Positions 34,656 through 43,252 of a stretch of 64,000 bases of DNA are shown piece after piece. The notes under the pieces are model-generated. The model made no database searches, was not told where the DNA came from, and was given only the letters and a program-made list of their open reading frames with translations. The first letter of the stretch is position 1, and every line of letters starts with the position of its first letter. The position numbers and the translations under genes are program-made. The DNA is from G963662605 sp963662605 (GTDB taxonomy: Bacteria; Bacteroidota; Ignavibacteria; Ignavibacteriales; Ignavibacteriaceae): assembly GCA_963662605.1 (NCBI GenBank), contig OY759785.1:2852001-2916000 (forward strand). Reading direction: 5' to 3'.

Positions 34656-36104
34656 TTATCCGACACTGCCTTCGAGACTGACGCTCAGCAATTTCTGAGC
34701 TTCAACCGCGAATTCCATCGGTAATTCTTTAAATACTTCTTTACAATAACCATTAACAATCAGGTTTACCGCATCCTCGGTTGAAAGTCCGCGCTGTTTC
34801 AAATAGAAAATCTGGTCTTCACCGATTTTTGATGTAGTCGCTTCGTGCTCAACAATCGCGGAGGTGTTGTGTACTTCAAGATACGGGAACGTATGTGCAC
34901 CGCAGGTATCACCGATAAGCAGCGAGTCGCACTGCGAAAAGTTTCGCGCGTTCTCAGCTTTCTTGGAAACTCTCACCAAACCGCGATAAGAGTTATTGCT
35001 CTTACCTGCTGAAATACCTTTCGAGACAATCGTGCTCTTGGTGTTTTTTCCAAGGTGAATCATCTTTGTTCCGGTATCTGCCTGCTGCATATTATTGGTA
35101 ACGGCAACAGAGTAGAACTCACCAACTGAATTATCACCCTGCAAAATGCAACTCGGATATTTCCAGGTAATCGCCGAACCGGTCTCGACCTGTGTCCATG
35201 AGATTTTGGAATTGTTGCCACGGCAGGCACCGCGTTTGGTAACAAAATTGTATATACCGCCGATGCCGTTCTTATCTCCGGCATACCAGTTTTGAATAGT
35301 TGAATACTTTATTGAGGCATTCTCCATTGCAACAAGTTCTACAACCGCGGCGTGCAGCTGATTCTCATCCCGCATCGGAGCGGTACAGCCTTCAAGATAG
35401 CTCACGTAGCTTCCCTCGTCTGCAATAATCAGCGTACGCTCAAACTGTCCGGTCTTAGCCGCGTTAATACGGAAGTACGTTGAAAGTTCCATCGGGCAGC
35501 GGACACCTTTCGGGATGTACACAAAGGAACCATCGGTAAATACTGCTGAGTTGAGAGCTGAAAAGAAATTGTCTGTGGTGGGAACAACTGTGCCGAGGTA
35601 CTGACGTACCAATTCGGGATGCTCTTGCAATGCTTCAGAGATGGGACAAAATATGATTCCCATTTCAGCAAGCTTTGCTTTAAATGTTGTTGCAACAGAT
35701 ACGCTGTCGAAAACTGCATCAACTGCTACTCCGGCAAATATCTTCTGCTCTTCCAGAGGTATGCCGAGTTTGCTGAAAGTCTTCAGCAGTTCCGGATCTA
35801 CCTCATCCATGCTGTTTAATTTTTTCTTCTGAACCGGCGCCGAATAGTAAATAATATCCTGATAATCAATCTTGGGGTACTTTACATTCGGCCACTCGGG
35901 CTCTTTCATCGTGAGCCAATGGTGATATGCTTTCAAACGCCATTCAAGCATCCATTCGGGTTCGCCTTTTTTCTGAGAGATGGTTTTTATCACATCCTCA
36001 TTCAAACCCTTGGGGACACTATCGGCCTCGATTTCAGTGACGAATCCGTATTTATACTCTTGATTCGTTAACTGTTCTAATTCCTGCGATTCCGTGTTCG
36101 ACAT
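34656..36104 (-). CDS. sufB: Fe-S scaffold protein SufB
   Basis: 482 aa, normal length. First gene of the suf operon. Recognised by WRLKAYHHWLTMKEPEWPNV, VPTTDNFFSALNSAVFTDG, FVYIPKGVRCPMELSTYFRI, EGCTAPMRDENQLHAAVVEL, and QCDSLLIGDTCGAHTFPYLE with candidate cluster-binding Cys. De novo clusters form on the SufBC2D complex. The promoter must lie in the ~155 bp shared with the divergent M1 peptidase; no Rrf2 operator could be identified by eye. Confidence 0.98.
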   Translation of the reverse strand: MSNTESQELEQLTNQEYKYGFVTEIEADSVPKGLNEDVIKTISQKKGEPEWMLEWRLKAYHHWLTMKEPEWPNVKYPKIDYQDIIYYSAPVQKKKLNSMDEVDPELLKTFSKLGIPLEEQKIFAGVAVDAVFDSVSVATTFKAKLAEMGIIFCPISEALQEHPELVRQYLGTVVPTTDNFFSALNSAVFTDGSFVYIPKGVRCPMELSTYFRINAAKTGQFERTLIIADEGSYVSYLEGCTAPMRDENQLHAAVVELVAMENASIKYSTIQNWYAGDKNGIGGIYNFVTKRGACRGNNSKISWTQVETGSAITWKYPSCILQGDNSVGEFYSVAVTNNMQQADTGTKMIHLGKNTKSTIVSKGISAGKSNNSYRGLVRVSKKAENARNFSQCDSLLIGDTCGAHTFPYLEVHNTSAIVEHEATTSKIGEDQIFYLKQRGLSTEDAVNLIVNGYCKEVFKELPMEFAVEAQKLLSVSLEGSVG

Positions 36105-36260
36105 TGTTTGTTTTTAGCCTGTTTTTACAATTTTTTAATAATCTATTACTTAAAACTATACAATCTATACAAAAAAGTCAAGATTAAAGTTCCCGAATAT
36201 TTTGCGTGTTTTCAAGCTTTTTATAAATTGTGTTTTATTATTCATTTATTCTGCCTGCAT

Positions 36261-38144
36261 ATGAAAAAACTTACATGTATTTCGCTGTTGATTCTTTTTA
36301 CGGGGGTAACTCTCTCCCAGAATTTACACATGCCTTCGGAATTTAAAAACGCCGTAAAAAAAGATACCCGTTCTCTGAGCGGAGCGCCGGGCAGCCATTA
36401 CTGGCAAAACAAGTCTTCGTATGAAATTACGGCTGAACTGATTCCGGAAACAAGAACGCTTAACGGAAATGAAACGATAACGTATGTTAACAACTCACCA
36501 GACACGCTGCGGGTAATTGTTGTCAGATTATATCAGGACATATATAAAAAGACTGCCATACGTGATTTCGAAATTGATGCACGCGATGCAACAGACGGCG
36601 TAATGCTGAAATCAATCGTCGTGGATGGAGAAGAATATAAAATAGCCGATACTGCCCGATTCTCGCAATATGGTACGAATATTACTTTGTCACTGCTCTC
36701 CCCTCTTAAACCGAATGCAACGGTCAAGTTAGAAATTTCATGGAGCGAGACAATCTCCAAATTCAGAAATATCCGCACCGGGTGTTATGATTCAACCACA
36801 TTCTTTGTCGGTTATTGGTACCCGCAAGTAGCGGTGTATGACGATATCCACGGGTGGGACAGACTCAATTACGGCGGACAAACAGAATTTTATAATGATT
36901 GCAACGACTTTGATGTAAAGATACAAGTCCCCAAAAACTTTCTTGTCTGGGCAACGGGCGAGTTAAAAAACGAAGACATGATTTTCAATGCGGCAGCGAT
37001 GGCAAAACTGACCGAAGCACGTAAAAGTGACGTTGTACAGCGTATGGCAACGCCCGAAACATATAGCAGCTTATGCAGTCTTGATACATCACATGTGTTT
37101 TCATTTTCGGCTCAAAACGTCCCCGACTTTGCCTTTGCCGCAAGTGATAATTTGTTTTGGGATTCCCGCAGTGTTATCGTGGATTCGCTAACGGGACGCA
37201 GGGCATTGGTTCAGGCTATCTATCCTGTTGCCACAGATGAAGAAAAAGAAATCGCAAATACTGCTTCATCCATATTACAAACATTCTCTTTTGTCTATCC
37301 CCGCATCGCCTATCCCTACCCTGCAATGACGGTATTCGTTAACAAATCGCCGCGCGGAGGAATGGAATTCCCGATGATGGTGAATGACGGTACGCCGACA
37401 ACACACGAAGGCACCATAGGACTGACTGCTCACGAAATTGCACATACCTACTTCCCATTTTATATGGGAATCAATGAACGGCGCTTTGCGTGGATGGATG
37501 AAGGCTGGGCATCACAGCTTCCCCTTGATCTGACTCCCGGCGATGAAAAGACTTCCGGTGCACGTGAGAGCAATGTCAGAACTTATAACGTAATTGCAGG
37601 AACCTCTTTCGATCTCCCTTTGTTCATAGAATCTTCGCAATCGAATAGTTTTGCTTATCGAAATGCCGCGTACAATAAACCTGCGTGCATGTATGATATT
37701 CTTTGCGACATGGTCGGCAAGGAAAATTTTATTAAGGCTTTAGGCGCATACGTTTCCGATTGGCATCAAAAGCATCCGCAGCCGCATGATTTTTTCAACT
37801 CTATGAACACCGCCATTGGAAAAAATTATAACTGGTTTTGGCGTGCATGGTTTGAGACCTTCGCGTATCCTGACCTTTCGATTGATGCCGCGGTAGTTGA
37901 TCAGGAAAATGTGCATGTAACAATACAAAACGTTGGAGGAATTCCGGTTCCTGTTGCATTAACTCTCCGTTACAGCGACGGCTCATCAACAACGCAGCGT
38001 TACAGTGCTGGTGTTTGGGAAAAAGAAAATGTGCAAACCTTCGACATAGCAGTCAATGCCGGTAAACAACTTAAAAGTATAATACTCGGTAATAAAGATA
38101 TTCCTGATAATAACCTGCAGAACAATTCGTGGAATAATAAATAA
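36261..38144 (+). CDS. Secreted M1-family zinc aminopeptidase
   Basis: I start at the ATG at 36261 (MKKLTCISLLILFTGVTLSQ, signal peptide). The frame is open further upstream, but that part lies in the divergent promoter region and is not protein-like. About 628 aa. Zinc site HEIAHTYF followed by FAWMDEGWAS (HExxH-x18-E, about residue 390), preceded by RGGMEFPMMV, the GxMEN-type exopeptidase motif in altered form. Members trim N-terminal residues from peptides. The N-terminal beta domain starts at YEITAELIPETRTLNGNETI. It overlaps the next gene by 1 bp. Confidence 0.92.
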   Translation: MKKLTCISLLILFTGVTLSQNLHMPSEFKNAVKKDTRSLSGAPGSHYWQNKSSYEITAELIPETRTLNGNETITYVNNSPDTLRVIVVRLYQDIYKKTAIRDFEIDARDATDGVMLKSIVVDGEEYKIADTARFSQYGTNITLSLLSPLKPNATVKLEISWSETISKFRNIRTGCYDSTTFFVGYWYPQVAVYDDIHGWDRLNYGGQTEFYNDCNDFDVKIQVPKNFLVWATGELKNEDMIFNAAAMAKLTEARKSDVVQRMATPETYSSLCSLDTSHVFSFSAQNVPDFAFAASDNLFWDSRSVIVDSLTGRRALVQAIYPVATDEEKEIANTASSILQTFSFVYPRIAYPYPAMTVFVNKSPRGGMEFPMMVNDGTPTTHEGTIGLTAHEIAHTYFPFYMGINERRFAWMDEGWASQLPLDLTPGDEKTSGARESNVRTYNVIAGTSFDLPLFIESSQSNSFAYRNAAYNKPACMYDILCDMVGKENFIKALGAYVSDWHQKHPQPHDFFNSMNTAIGKNYNWFWRAWFETFAYPDLSIDAAVVDQENVHVTIQNVGGIPVPVALTLRYSDGSSTTQRYSAGVWEKENVQTFDIAVNAGKQLKSIILGNKDIPDNNLQNNSWNNK

Positions 38145-38500
38145 TGAATCTCGAAAGTATCCGGGAGTATTGCCTCGCGAAATATGGTGTTGAAGAAACC
38201 CTTCCCTTTGATGAAGAAACACCGGTGTATAAAGTCGGCGGTAAAATGTTTCTGCTGATGAATCTGCAGCCGCCGTTTAGCATCAATATCAAATGCGACC
38301 CGGAAAAAGCGATTGAGCTGCGCGAGCGGCATGATGATATTACTCCCGGCTGGCATATGAGTAAAGTACACTGGAATACCGTAATGGTTGAGGGCTCGCT
38401 CCCTCCTTCACTTATTAAAGACATGATTGATGACTCATATAATTTAGTAGTGCAGGGACTGCCGAAGAAAATCAGAGAGAAGTTCATCAATGCGAAATAG
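38144..38500 (+). CDS. MmcQ/YjbR family protein
   Basis: 118 aa, the typical size. It opens MNLESIREYCLAKYGVEETL, followed by PVYKVGGKMFLLMNL, INIKCDPEKAIELRERHDDI, and WNTVMVEGSLPPSLIKDMID, the standard YjbR double-wing-like fold (CyaY-like). DNA binding has been proposed for the family, but the role is unproven. Start overlaps the M1 gene stop by 1 bp, and its end overlaps the endonuclease III gene by 11 bp, so the three form one transcript. Confidence 0.92.
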   Translation: MNLESIREYCLAKYGVEETLPFDEETPVYKVGGKMFLLMNLQPPFSINIKCDPEKAIELRERHDDITPGWHMSKVHWNTVMVEGSLPPSLIKDMIDDSYNLVVQGLPKKIREKFINAK

Positions 38501-39218
38501 TTCAGCAGTCCAAAAGAAATTGCTTCAGATAAATGACCTGCTTGTTGCGCATTTCGGTATTCCGGCACGAAATGTTAAAACACCCGATGCGCTTACAACA
38601 CTCATCGGGACAATACTTTCGCAAAACACGAATGACAATAATTCATACCGGGCTTTTCAGGCATTGAGAAAAGCTTATCGTACATGGACTGACGCAAACA
38701 ATGCCAAGCTAAGCGAAATCGAAAAACTTATCAAACCTGCAGGACTAACCAAGCAAAAAGCGAAAGCGATAAAGACCGTCCTTCAGTATGCAATTGATGA
38801 AAGGAAATCACCTACTTTAGCAGCGCTAAGAAACATGCGCAGTGACGACATTCTGGCTGAATTAACATCATTCGACGGCGTGGGGGTTAAGACCGCAGCT
38901 TGTGTATTATTATTTTCACTCGACCGGAATGTTTGTCCTGTTGATACACACGTACACCGGACAATCAATCGTATCGGCGTTGTCAGCTGCTCAATGCCCG
39001 AAAAAACATTTTATGCGTTATACCAAATTCTGCCCGAAGGGATTGCCCATTCGTTCCATACCAATCTTATCAAACTCGGCAGAAGCATCTGCACACCAAG
39101 CAATCCCGATTGTCCTCAGTGCCCACTCATGAAAGTGTGCAAGTACAAAGACAAAACAAAAACATGCGGGAAGAAAAATTCCAAAGATAGAATTCTGCTG
39201 CTGGATAACCTTTATTAA
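38490..39218 (+). CDS. nth: Endonuclease III-like DNA glycosylase (HhH-GPD, Fe-S)
   Basis: 242 aa. Base-excision repair enzyme removing oxidised pyrimidines, or a close relative. Helix-hairpin-helix FDGVGVKTAACVLLF with the catalytic Lys, then NVCPVDTHVHRTINRIGV with the catalytic Asp. The Fe-S cluster site CTPSNPDCPQCPLMKVC (C-x6-C-x2-C-x5-C) is intact. It has a longer N-terminus than E. coli Nth (211 aa). Divergence from typical Nth (e.g. TIGTILSQNTNDNN in place of LLSAQTTD) leaves the exact substrate open. Its cluster makes it a client of the nearby suf genes. Confidence 0.9.
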   Translation: MRNSSAVQKKLLQINDLLVAHFGIPARNVKTPDALTTLIGTILSQNTNDNNSYRAFQALRKAYRTWTDANNAKLSEIEKLIKPAGLTKQKAKAIKTVLQYAIDERKSPTLAALRNMRSDDILAELTSFDGVGVKTAACVLLFSLDRNVCPVDTHVHRTINRIGVVSCSMPEKTFYALYQILPEGIAHSFHTNLIKLGRSICTPSNPDCPQCPLMKVCKYKDKTKTCGKKNSKDRILLLDNLY

Positions 39219-39280
39219 ACCTTTTCATTCCCAGCCCTGCATTAATACAGATAAATTCTACCGACTATCGCTATAGGTAG

Positions 39281-39332
39281 ATTCATATGGGCGACTCACT
39301 CGCAGAGTCCGATGGAGAGAGATCGCCATACA
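39281..39332. repeat. Dispersed repeat R3, degenerate copy
   Basis: ATTCATATGGGCGACTCACT ... GAGAGATCGCCATACA. It shares TTCATATGGGCGA and GATCGCC-TACA with the copy at 39529-39564. Confidence 0.7.
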
Positions 39333-39528
39333 GTTTTTCAAATTGTAGGTTGAGACTCAGTCTCGACCCTAGTTATATTACGAAGATATTGCTTGTTCGT
39401 AATTCTCGAATGAGCAACTTACTCACAGATTCCCGTTAAGACGGTATAGATAACCACTAAAAATGGACGAGGAAAAATCCCGTCTATCAATATCACAAAT
39501 ATATTCCACTAGCACCCATTCTATGTGC

Positions 39529-39564
39529 GTTCATATGGGCGATTCAGAGAAATCGCCCTACAAA
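39529..39564. repeat. Dispersed repeat R3, compact copy
   Basis: GTTCATATGGGCGATTCAGA then GAAATCGCCCTACAAA, forming a GGGCGATT/AATCGCCC hairpin (39537-39558). Part of it (CGATTCAGAGAATC...CCTACAAAT) recurs at 29261-29289 after recX. Confidence 0.8.
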
Positions 39565-39668
39565 TCTACGTCATGGGCTATGAATAATATCGGGACATTT
39601 ATGCGCATTGCGGTTGGCTTCATGTCTGGCTATATTGCATACACGAATTAGATAATAAAAGATGACAT

Positions 39669-41030
39669 ATGTTAATAGATACTCACGCACATATATATTT
39701 TGAGAATTTTAAAGACGACCTTGACGACGTTATTAAACGCGCTCAGGATGCCGGTGTAAAAGCTATTGTAGTTCCTTCCACAAATCTGACAGATGCCGAA
39801 GAAGTTGTTAAATTAGTTGACCGGTATGACATGGTATACGGAGCCATCGGCGTGCATCCGCATGATACGAAGGACTGGAATAGTTCGTGGATTGCGAAAA
39901 TAAAATCACTTACTGCACACAAAAAAATTGCAGCAATCGGCGAAATCGGTCTTGATTATTTTTATGATTTCTCCCCTAAAGCGAAACAAATCGAAGCATT
40001 CACCGCCCAGCTTGATCTTGCATTGCAGCTGGATATGCCGGTCATTATTCACAATCGCGAAGCCGACGATGATATTATGCGCATCATACCGGAATTTATT
40101 AACTCGGGACTCCAGATGCAGTTCCATTGTTTCAGCAGCTCTGTTGAAATGGCGAAGCGGTTAGTTGAAATGAAGCAGTATGTTTCATTCACGGGAAACA
40201 TCACGTTCAAAAAGGCAGATACGCTTCGCACGGTTGTCGCTGCTGTTCCGCTTAAACAAATGCTTATTGAGACAGACTCCCCTTTCATGACTCCGGTTCC
40301 CCATCGCGGCAAACGCAATGAGCCGATCTATGTAAAATTGGTTGCCGAAACGGTCGCCGCCATTCACGGCAAGCCGGAATCCGAGGTTGAGCAAATAACA
40401 ACCCTCAACGCGTATCGTTTTTTCGGACTTGAGAAGACTAAAAAAATTGTTTACACATATCCCCTCGGTGATGCGCTCTATATTAACGTCACCAATCGCT
40501 GCAATGCCGATTGTGTATTCTGCTCCCGCAAGGAAGACGCGATCATCAACGGCGAATCATTAAGAATGAAAAAATCCGAAGAGCCGGATGCTTCTGTTTA
40601 TATCAATGAAATCGGCGACCCGAAAAAATATAGTGAGATTGTTTTCTGCGGTTACGGCGAGCCTACTATCCGCTGGGACGTAATAAAAGAAATTGCTGTT
40701 TATGTAAAGAACAACGGGGGGAATACCAGAATTAACACAAACGGGCATGCAAACTACATCCATAAGCGAGACATCACTCCTGAGATGAAAGGATTGATTG
40801 ACTGCGTTTCAATCAGTCTTAACTCATCGGACAGCAAAGAATACGCAAGTCTCATGCGGGTTAAGGAATCGCTTTATAATGAAATGAAAAGTTTTGCCGT
40901 TAAGGCAAAAGCATTTGTCCCTAAGGTCGTATTATCGGTGGTTGATTATCCGGGAATCAATATTGAAGAATCTAAAAGGATTGCAGAAGAAGAGCTTGGG
41001 GTAGAATTTCGATTGCGCGCATATTTTTAA
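39669..41030 (+). CDS. TatD nuclease-radical SAM fusion protein
   Basis: 453 aa in one unbroken frame. Residues 1 to about 258 are a complete TatD-type metal-dependent hydrolase: LIDTHAHIYF, IGVHPHD, AIGEIGLDYFYD, PVIIHNREADDD, FHCFSSS, LIETDSPFMTPVPHRGKRNE. After a short linker, residues about 268-453 form a compact radical SAM domain: ALYINVTNRCNADCVFCSRK with the C-x3-C-x2-C cluster motif, EIVFCGYGEPTIRWDV (GE motif), TRINTNGHANY, and CVSISLNSSD. It corresponds to the small TatD-associated radical SAM family usually encoded separately beside tatD. The radical SAM substrate is unknown. Confidence 0.93.
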   Translation: MLIDTHAHIYFENFKDDLDDVIKRAQDAGVKAIVVPSTNLTDAEEVVKLVDRYDMVYGAIGVHPHDTKDWNSSWIAKIKSLTAHKKIAAIGEIGLDYFYDFSPKAKQIEAFTAQLDLALQLDMPVIIHNREADDDIMRIIPEFINSGLQMQFHCFSSSVEMAKRLVEMKQYVSFTGNITFKKADTLRTVVAAVPLKQMLIETDSPFMTPVPHRGKRNEPIYVKLVAETVAAIHGKPESEVEQITTLNAYRFFGLEKTKKIVYTYPLGDALYINVTNRCNADCVFCSRKEDAIINGESLRMKKSEEPDASVYINEIGDPKKYSEIVFCGYGEPTIRWDVIKEIAVYVKNNGGNTRINTNGHANYIHKRDITPEMKGLIDCVSISLNSSDSKEYASLMRVKESLYNEMKSFAVKAKAFVPKVVLSVVDYPGINIEESKRIAEEELGVEFRLRAYF

Positions 41031-41035
41031 AGTGA

Positions 41036-41063
41036 AAAACGGACTGCCTTACGACAGTCCGTT
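41036..41063 (-). terminator. Terminator of atpDC, shared with the convergent fusion gene
   Basis: 9-bp perfect stem AACGGACTG (41038-41046) with CAGTCCGTT (41055-41063). Read on the minus strand it is followed by TTTTT, so it ends the atpD-atpC transcript. The plus-strand tail (GAAATTTT) is weaker. Confidence 0.85.
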
Positions 41064-41069
41064 GAAATT

Positions 41070-41471
41070 TTATTTATTCGCGTACTTCATCCGGTTCAGG
41101 GCGCGTGCCAGACTGATCTCGGCACGTGGAATATCGGTTACCTTATCCCTTTCGGAAATACGTTTCTTTGCACGCTCTGCAGACTTTTCTGCTCGCTGCA
41201 CATCAATTTCTTCAGGTGTCTCAATGCTGTCGGCGAGTAACAGAACAATGTTATGTAATATTTCAATCACGCCGCCGCCGGTAACAAGCACTTTCTCAGT
41301 GCCGTCGGAAAGTTCAAGTTTAATCCTGCCGACTTCAAAGTTACTCATTAAAGGTGCATGGTTCAACAAAACCTGAAACTCACCTTTTACTCCCGGAACT
41401 GTTACTGATGTTACCTGACCGGCAAATGCCGTTTTGGACGGAGTTATAATTTCGAGCGAAAACTCTTTCAT
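41070..41471 (-). CDS. atpC: ATP synthase F1 epsilon subunit
   Basis: 133 aa. The N-terminal beta sandwich reads FSLEIITPSKTAFAGQVTSV, VPGVKGEFQVLLNHAPLMS, and VTGGGVIEILHNIVLLLADS. The C-terminal helices (EEIDVQRAEKSAERAKKRI...) are present. It couples and regulates F1 rotation. It starts 1 bp after atpD. No other F1Fo genes are in the window; a split atpDC pair away from the main operon is usual in this bacterial group. Confidence 0.97.
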   Translation of the reverse strand: MKEFSLEIITPSKTAFAGQVTSVTVPGVKGEFQVLLNHAPLMSNFEVGRIKLELSDGTEKVLVTGGGVIEILHNIVLLLADSIETPEEIDVQRAEKSAERAKKRISERDKVTDIPRAEISLARALNRMKYANK

Positions 41472-41472
41472 A

Positions 41473-42891
41473 TTAGCTCAACAGTTTCTTTGCTTTTTCT
41501 TCGGCTTCATCAAGCGTACCGACATACAAGAAAGCTGCTTCCGGCCATTCATCGCATTGTCCGTTGATAATAGCTTCAAATGCGGAGATGGTATCCTCAA
41601 GTTTTACATAACGGCCTTCAAAGCCGGTAAACTTAGCAGCCACATGGAACGGCTGGCTGAAGAAACGCTGAATTCTTCTTGCTCTTGCAACGATAGTTTT
41701 GTCATTATCCGACAATTCGTCCATACCGAGAATGTTGATAATATCCTGTAAGTCTTTGTAGGCCTGTAAAATCTCTTTTGCTTTTCTTGCGACACCGTAA
41801 TGTCTGGCTCCGAGGATACCGGGTTCAAGAATCCTGGAAGTTGATTCAAGCGGATCAACAGCGGGATAAATACCAAGCTCAGTAATAGCGCGGCTCAATA
41901 CCGTGGTTGCATCAAGATGTGAGAACGCTGTAGCCGGAGCCGGATCAGTCAAGTCATCTGCCGGCACGTAGATTGCTTGAACAGATGTGATAGATCCTTT
42001 ATCAGTTGAAGTGATGCGTTCCTGCAAAGCGCCCATTTCAGTAGCTAAAGTCGGCTGATAACCAACTGCAGAAGGCATTCTGCCGAGAAGCGCACTTACT
42101 TCGGAACCTGCCTGAGTAAAACGGAAAATGTTATCAATAAAGAGCAGTACGTCTTTACCTTCTTCATCGCGGAAATATTCTGCGATGGTCAAACCGGTAA
42201 GACCCACACGGAGACGGGCTCCGGGAGGTTCGTTCATCTGTCCGAATACAAGTGCAGTTTTTTCAATAACGCCTGATTCCGACATTTCCGTGTACAAGTC
42301 ATTACCTTCGCGGGTACGCTCACCGACACCTGCAAACACCGAATAACCGCCATGCTGCATAGCGATATTATTAATAAGTTCAAGGATAACTACGGTTTTA
42401 CCGACGCCTGCACCGCCGAAAAGTCCGGTCTTTCCGCCTTTCGAATAAGGCTCAAGAAGGTCAATAACTTTAATACCTGTCTCAAACATTTCTGTTTTCG
42501 GAACGAGATTCTTAAATTCAGGGGCAGGGCGATGAATAGGATATTTCATCTTTGTTTCAATTTTGCCTTTTCCGTCAATCCCCTCGCCCACAACATTAAT
42601 AAGGCGTCCAAGGGTTTCGGGACCTACAGGAACCATGATAGGTTCACCGCTATCAACTACCGCCATTCCACGGACAAGTCCATCAGTTGAGTCCATAGCA
42701 ACCGAACGTACGCGATCCTCGCCCAAGTGCTGCTGTACTTCGCAAATGAGGGTTTCTTCTTTACCTTCAGAACTGGTTCTTTTGATATGAAGAGCATTAT
42801 ATATTTTAGGAAGATGGTTATTTTCGAACTGGACATCGATAACGGGACCGATTACCTGAATAATTTTTCCTTGTTGCAGACTCATTGTCAT
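41473..42891 (-). CDS. atpD: ATP synthase F1 beta subunit
   Basis: 472 aa catalytic subunit of the membrane ATP synthase. Walker A GLFGGAGVGKTVVILELIN, ERTREGNDLYTEM with the catalytic Glu, Walker B VLLFIDNIFRFTQAGSEVSA, and SSTSRILEPGILG-like ESTSRILEPGI. A second start at MSLQQGKIIQVIGPV (42885) is equally possible. The 360 bp upstream hold the promoter. Confidence 0.99.
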   Translation of the reverse strand: MTMSLQQGKIIQVIGPVIDVQFENNHLPKIYNALHIKRTSSEGKEETLICEVQQHLGEDRVRSVAMDSTDGLVRGMAVVDSGEPIMVPVGPETLGRLINVVGEGIDGKGKIETKMKYPIHRPAPEFKNLVPKTEMFETGIKVIDLLEPYSKGGKTGLFGGAGVGKTVVILELINNIAMQHGGYSVFAGVGERTREGNDLYTEMSESGVIEKTALVFGQMNEPPGARLRVGLTGLTIAEYFRDEEGKDVLLFIDNIFRFTQAGSEVSALLGRMPSAVGYQPTLATEMGALQERITSTDKGSITSVQAIYVPADDLTDPAPATAFSHLDATTVLSRAITELGIYPAVDPLESTSRILEPGILGARHYGVARKAKEILQAYKDLQDIINILGMDELSDNDKTIVARARRIQRFFSQPFHVAAKFTGFEGRYVKLEDTISAFEAIINGQCDEWPEAAFLYVGTLDEAEEKAKKLLS

Positions 42892-43252
42892 CCTTTTAGA
42901 AATTGAATCTATAAAAATAGCAATAAAACAACTACTTTTTCAAGTTCATAATAAAAAATATCGTTTGTTTAGAAGGGCGGAATTTGCTATTTATGGTTTG
43001 TGTGACAAGATACTTATACATATTCTCCTTTTATAAACGTGAGAAAAACTGTGACTACAAACACATTCACGAAAGAAATTAATTTCATATAACGCAACGC
43101 ACAGGAAAAGAACGATTGCGATGGTATATTATATGGTCAACGCGTGGAATTCGTGCATGTAACGTTGAACGATGAGCATTATTCGGATGTTCCACCGGTT
43201 GATTTATTGGTTCGATGGCTAACTACATAATTTTTAATTTTCGGAGGTTGCA
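42892..43252. other. 361-bp spacer between atpD and the secreted-protein/FecR locus
   Basis: Divergent promoter region, AT-rich. No repeat family recognised. A 46-codon frame (43093-43230, no ATG) ending VPPVDLLVRWLTT has gene-like composition and could be the tail of a decayed gene, but I cannot support it. A ribosome site CGGAGG sits just before the next gene. Confidence 0.5.

Larger units (their letters stand above)
39219..39668. other. Gene-free 450 bp with R3 repeats
   Basis: No supported gene; a 62-codon frame at 39463-39651 runs through the repeat and is not credible. It contains two R3-type repeat units (39281-39332 and 39529-39564), and GAGACTCAGTCTC (39352-39364), a small palindrome. 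Confidence 0.65.

Noticed and set aside
36108..36260. N-terminal extension of the M1 peptidase
   Set aside because: The extra 51 codons lie in the divergent promoter region and precede a clean signal peptide at 36261.
39463..39651. 62-codon frame ending in a hydrophobic stretch (MRIAVGFMSGYIAYTN) before the TatD fusion
   Set aside because: It runs through the R3 repeat. The hydrophobic tail is too short to judge and there is no ribosome site.
40440..40480. Possible frameshift or assembly join between TatD and radical SAM parts
   Set aside because: The frame is continuous with normal codon use through the linker (KTKKIVYTYPLGDALYI), and both domains are intact.
43093..43230. 46-codon frame without ATG upstream of the secreted protein gene
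   Set aside because: Composition looks protein-like (ends VPPVDLLVRWLTT), possibly a decayed gene tail, but no start, no recognised family and too short.
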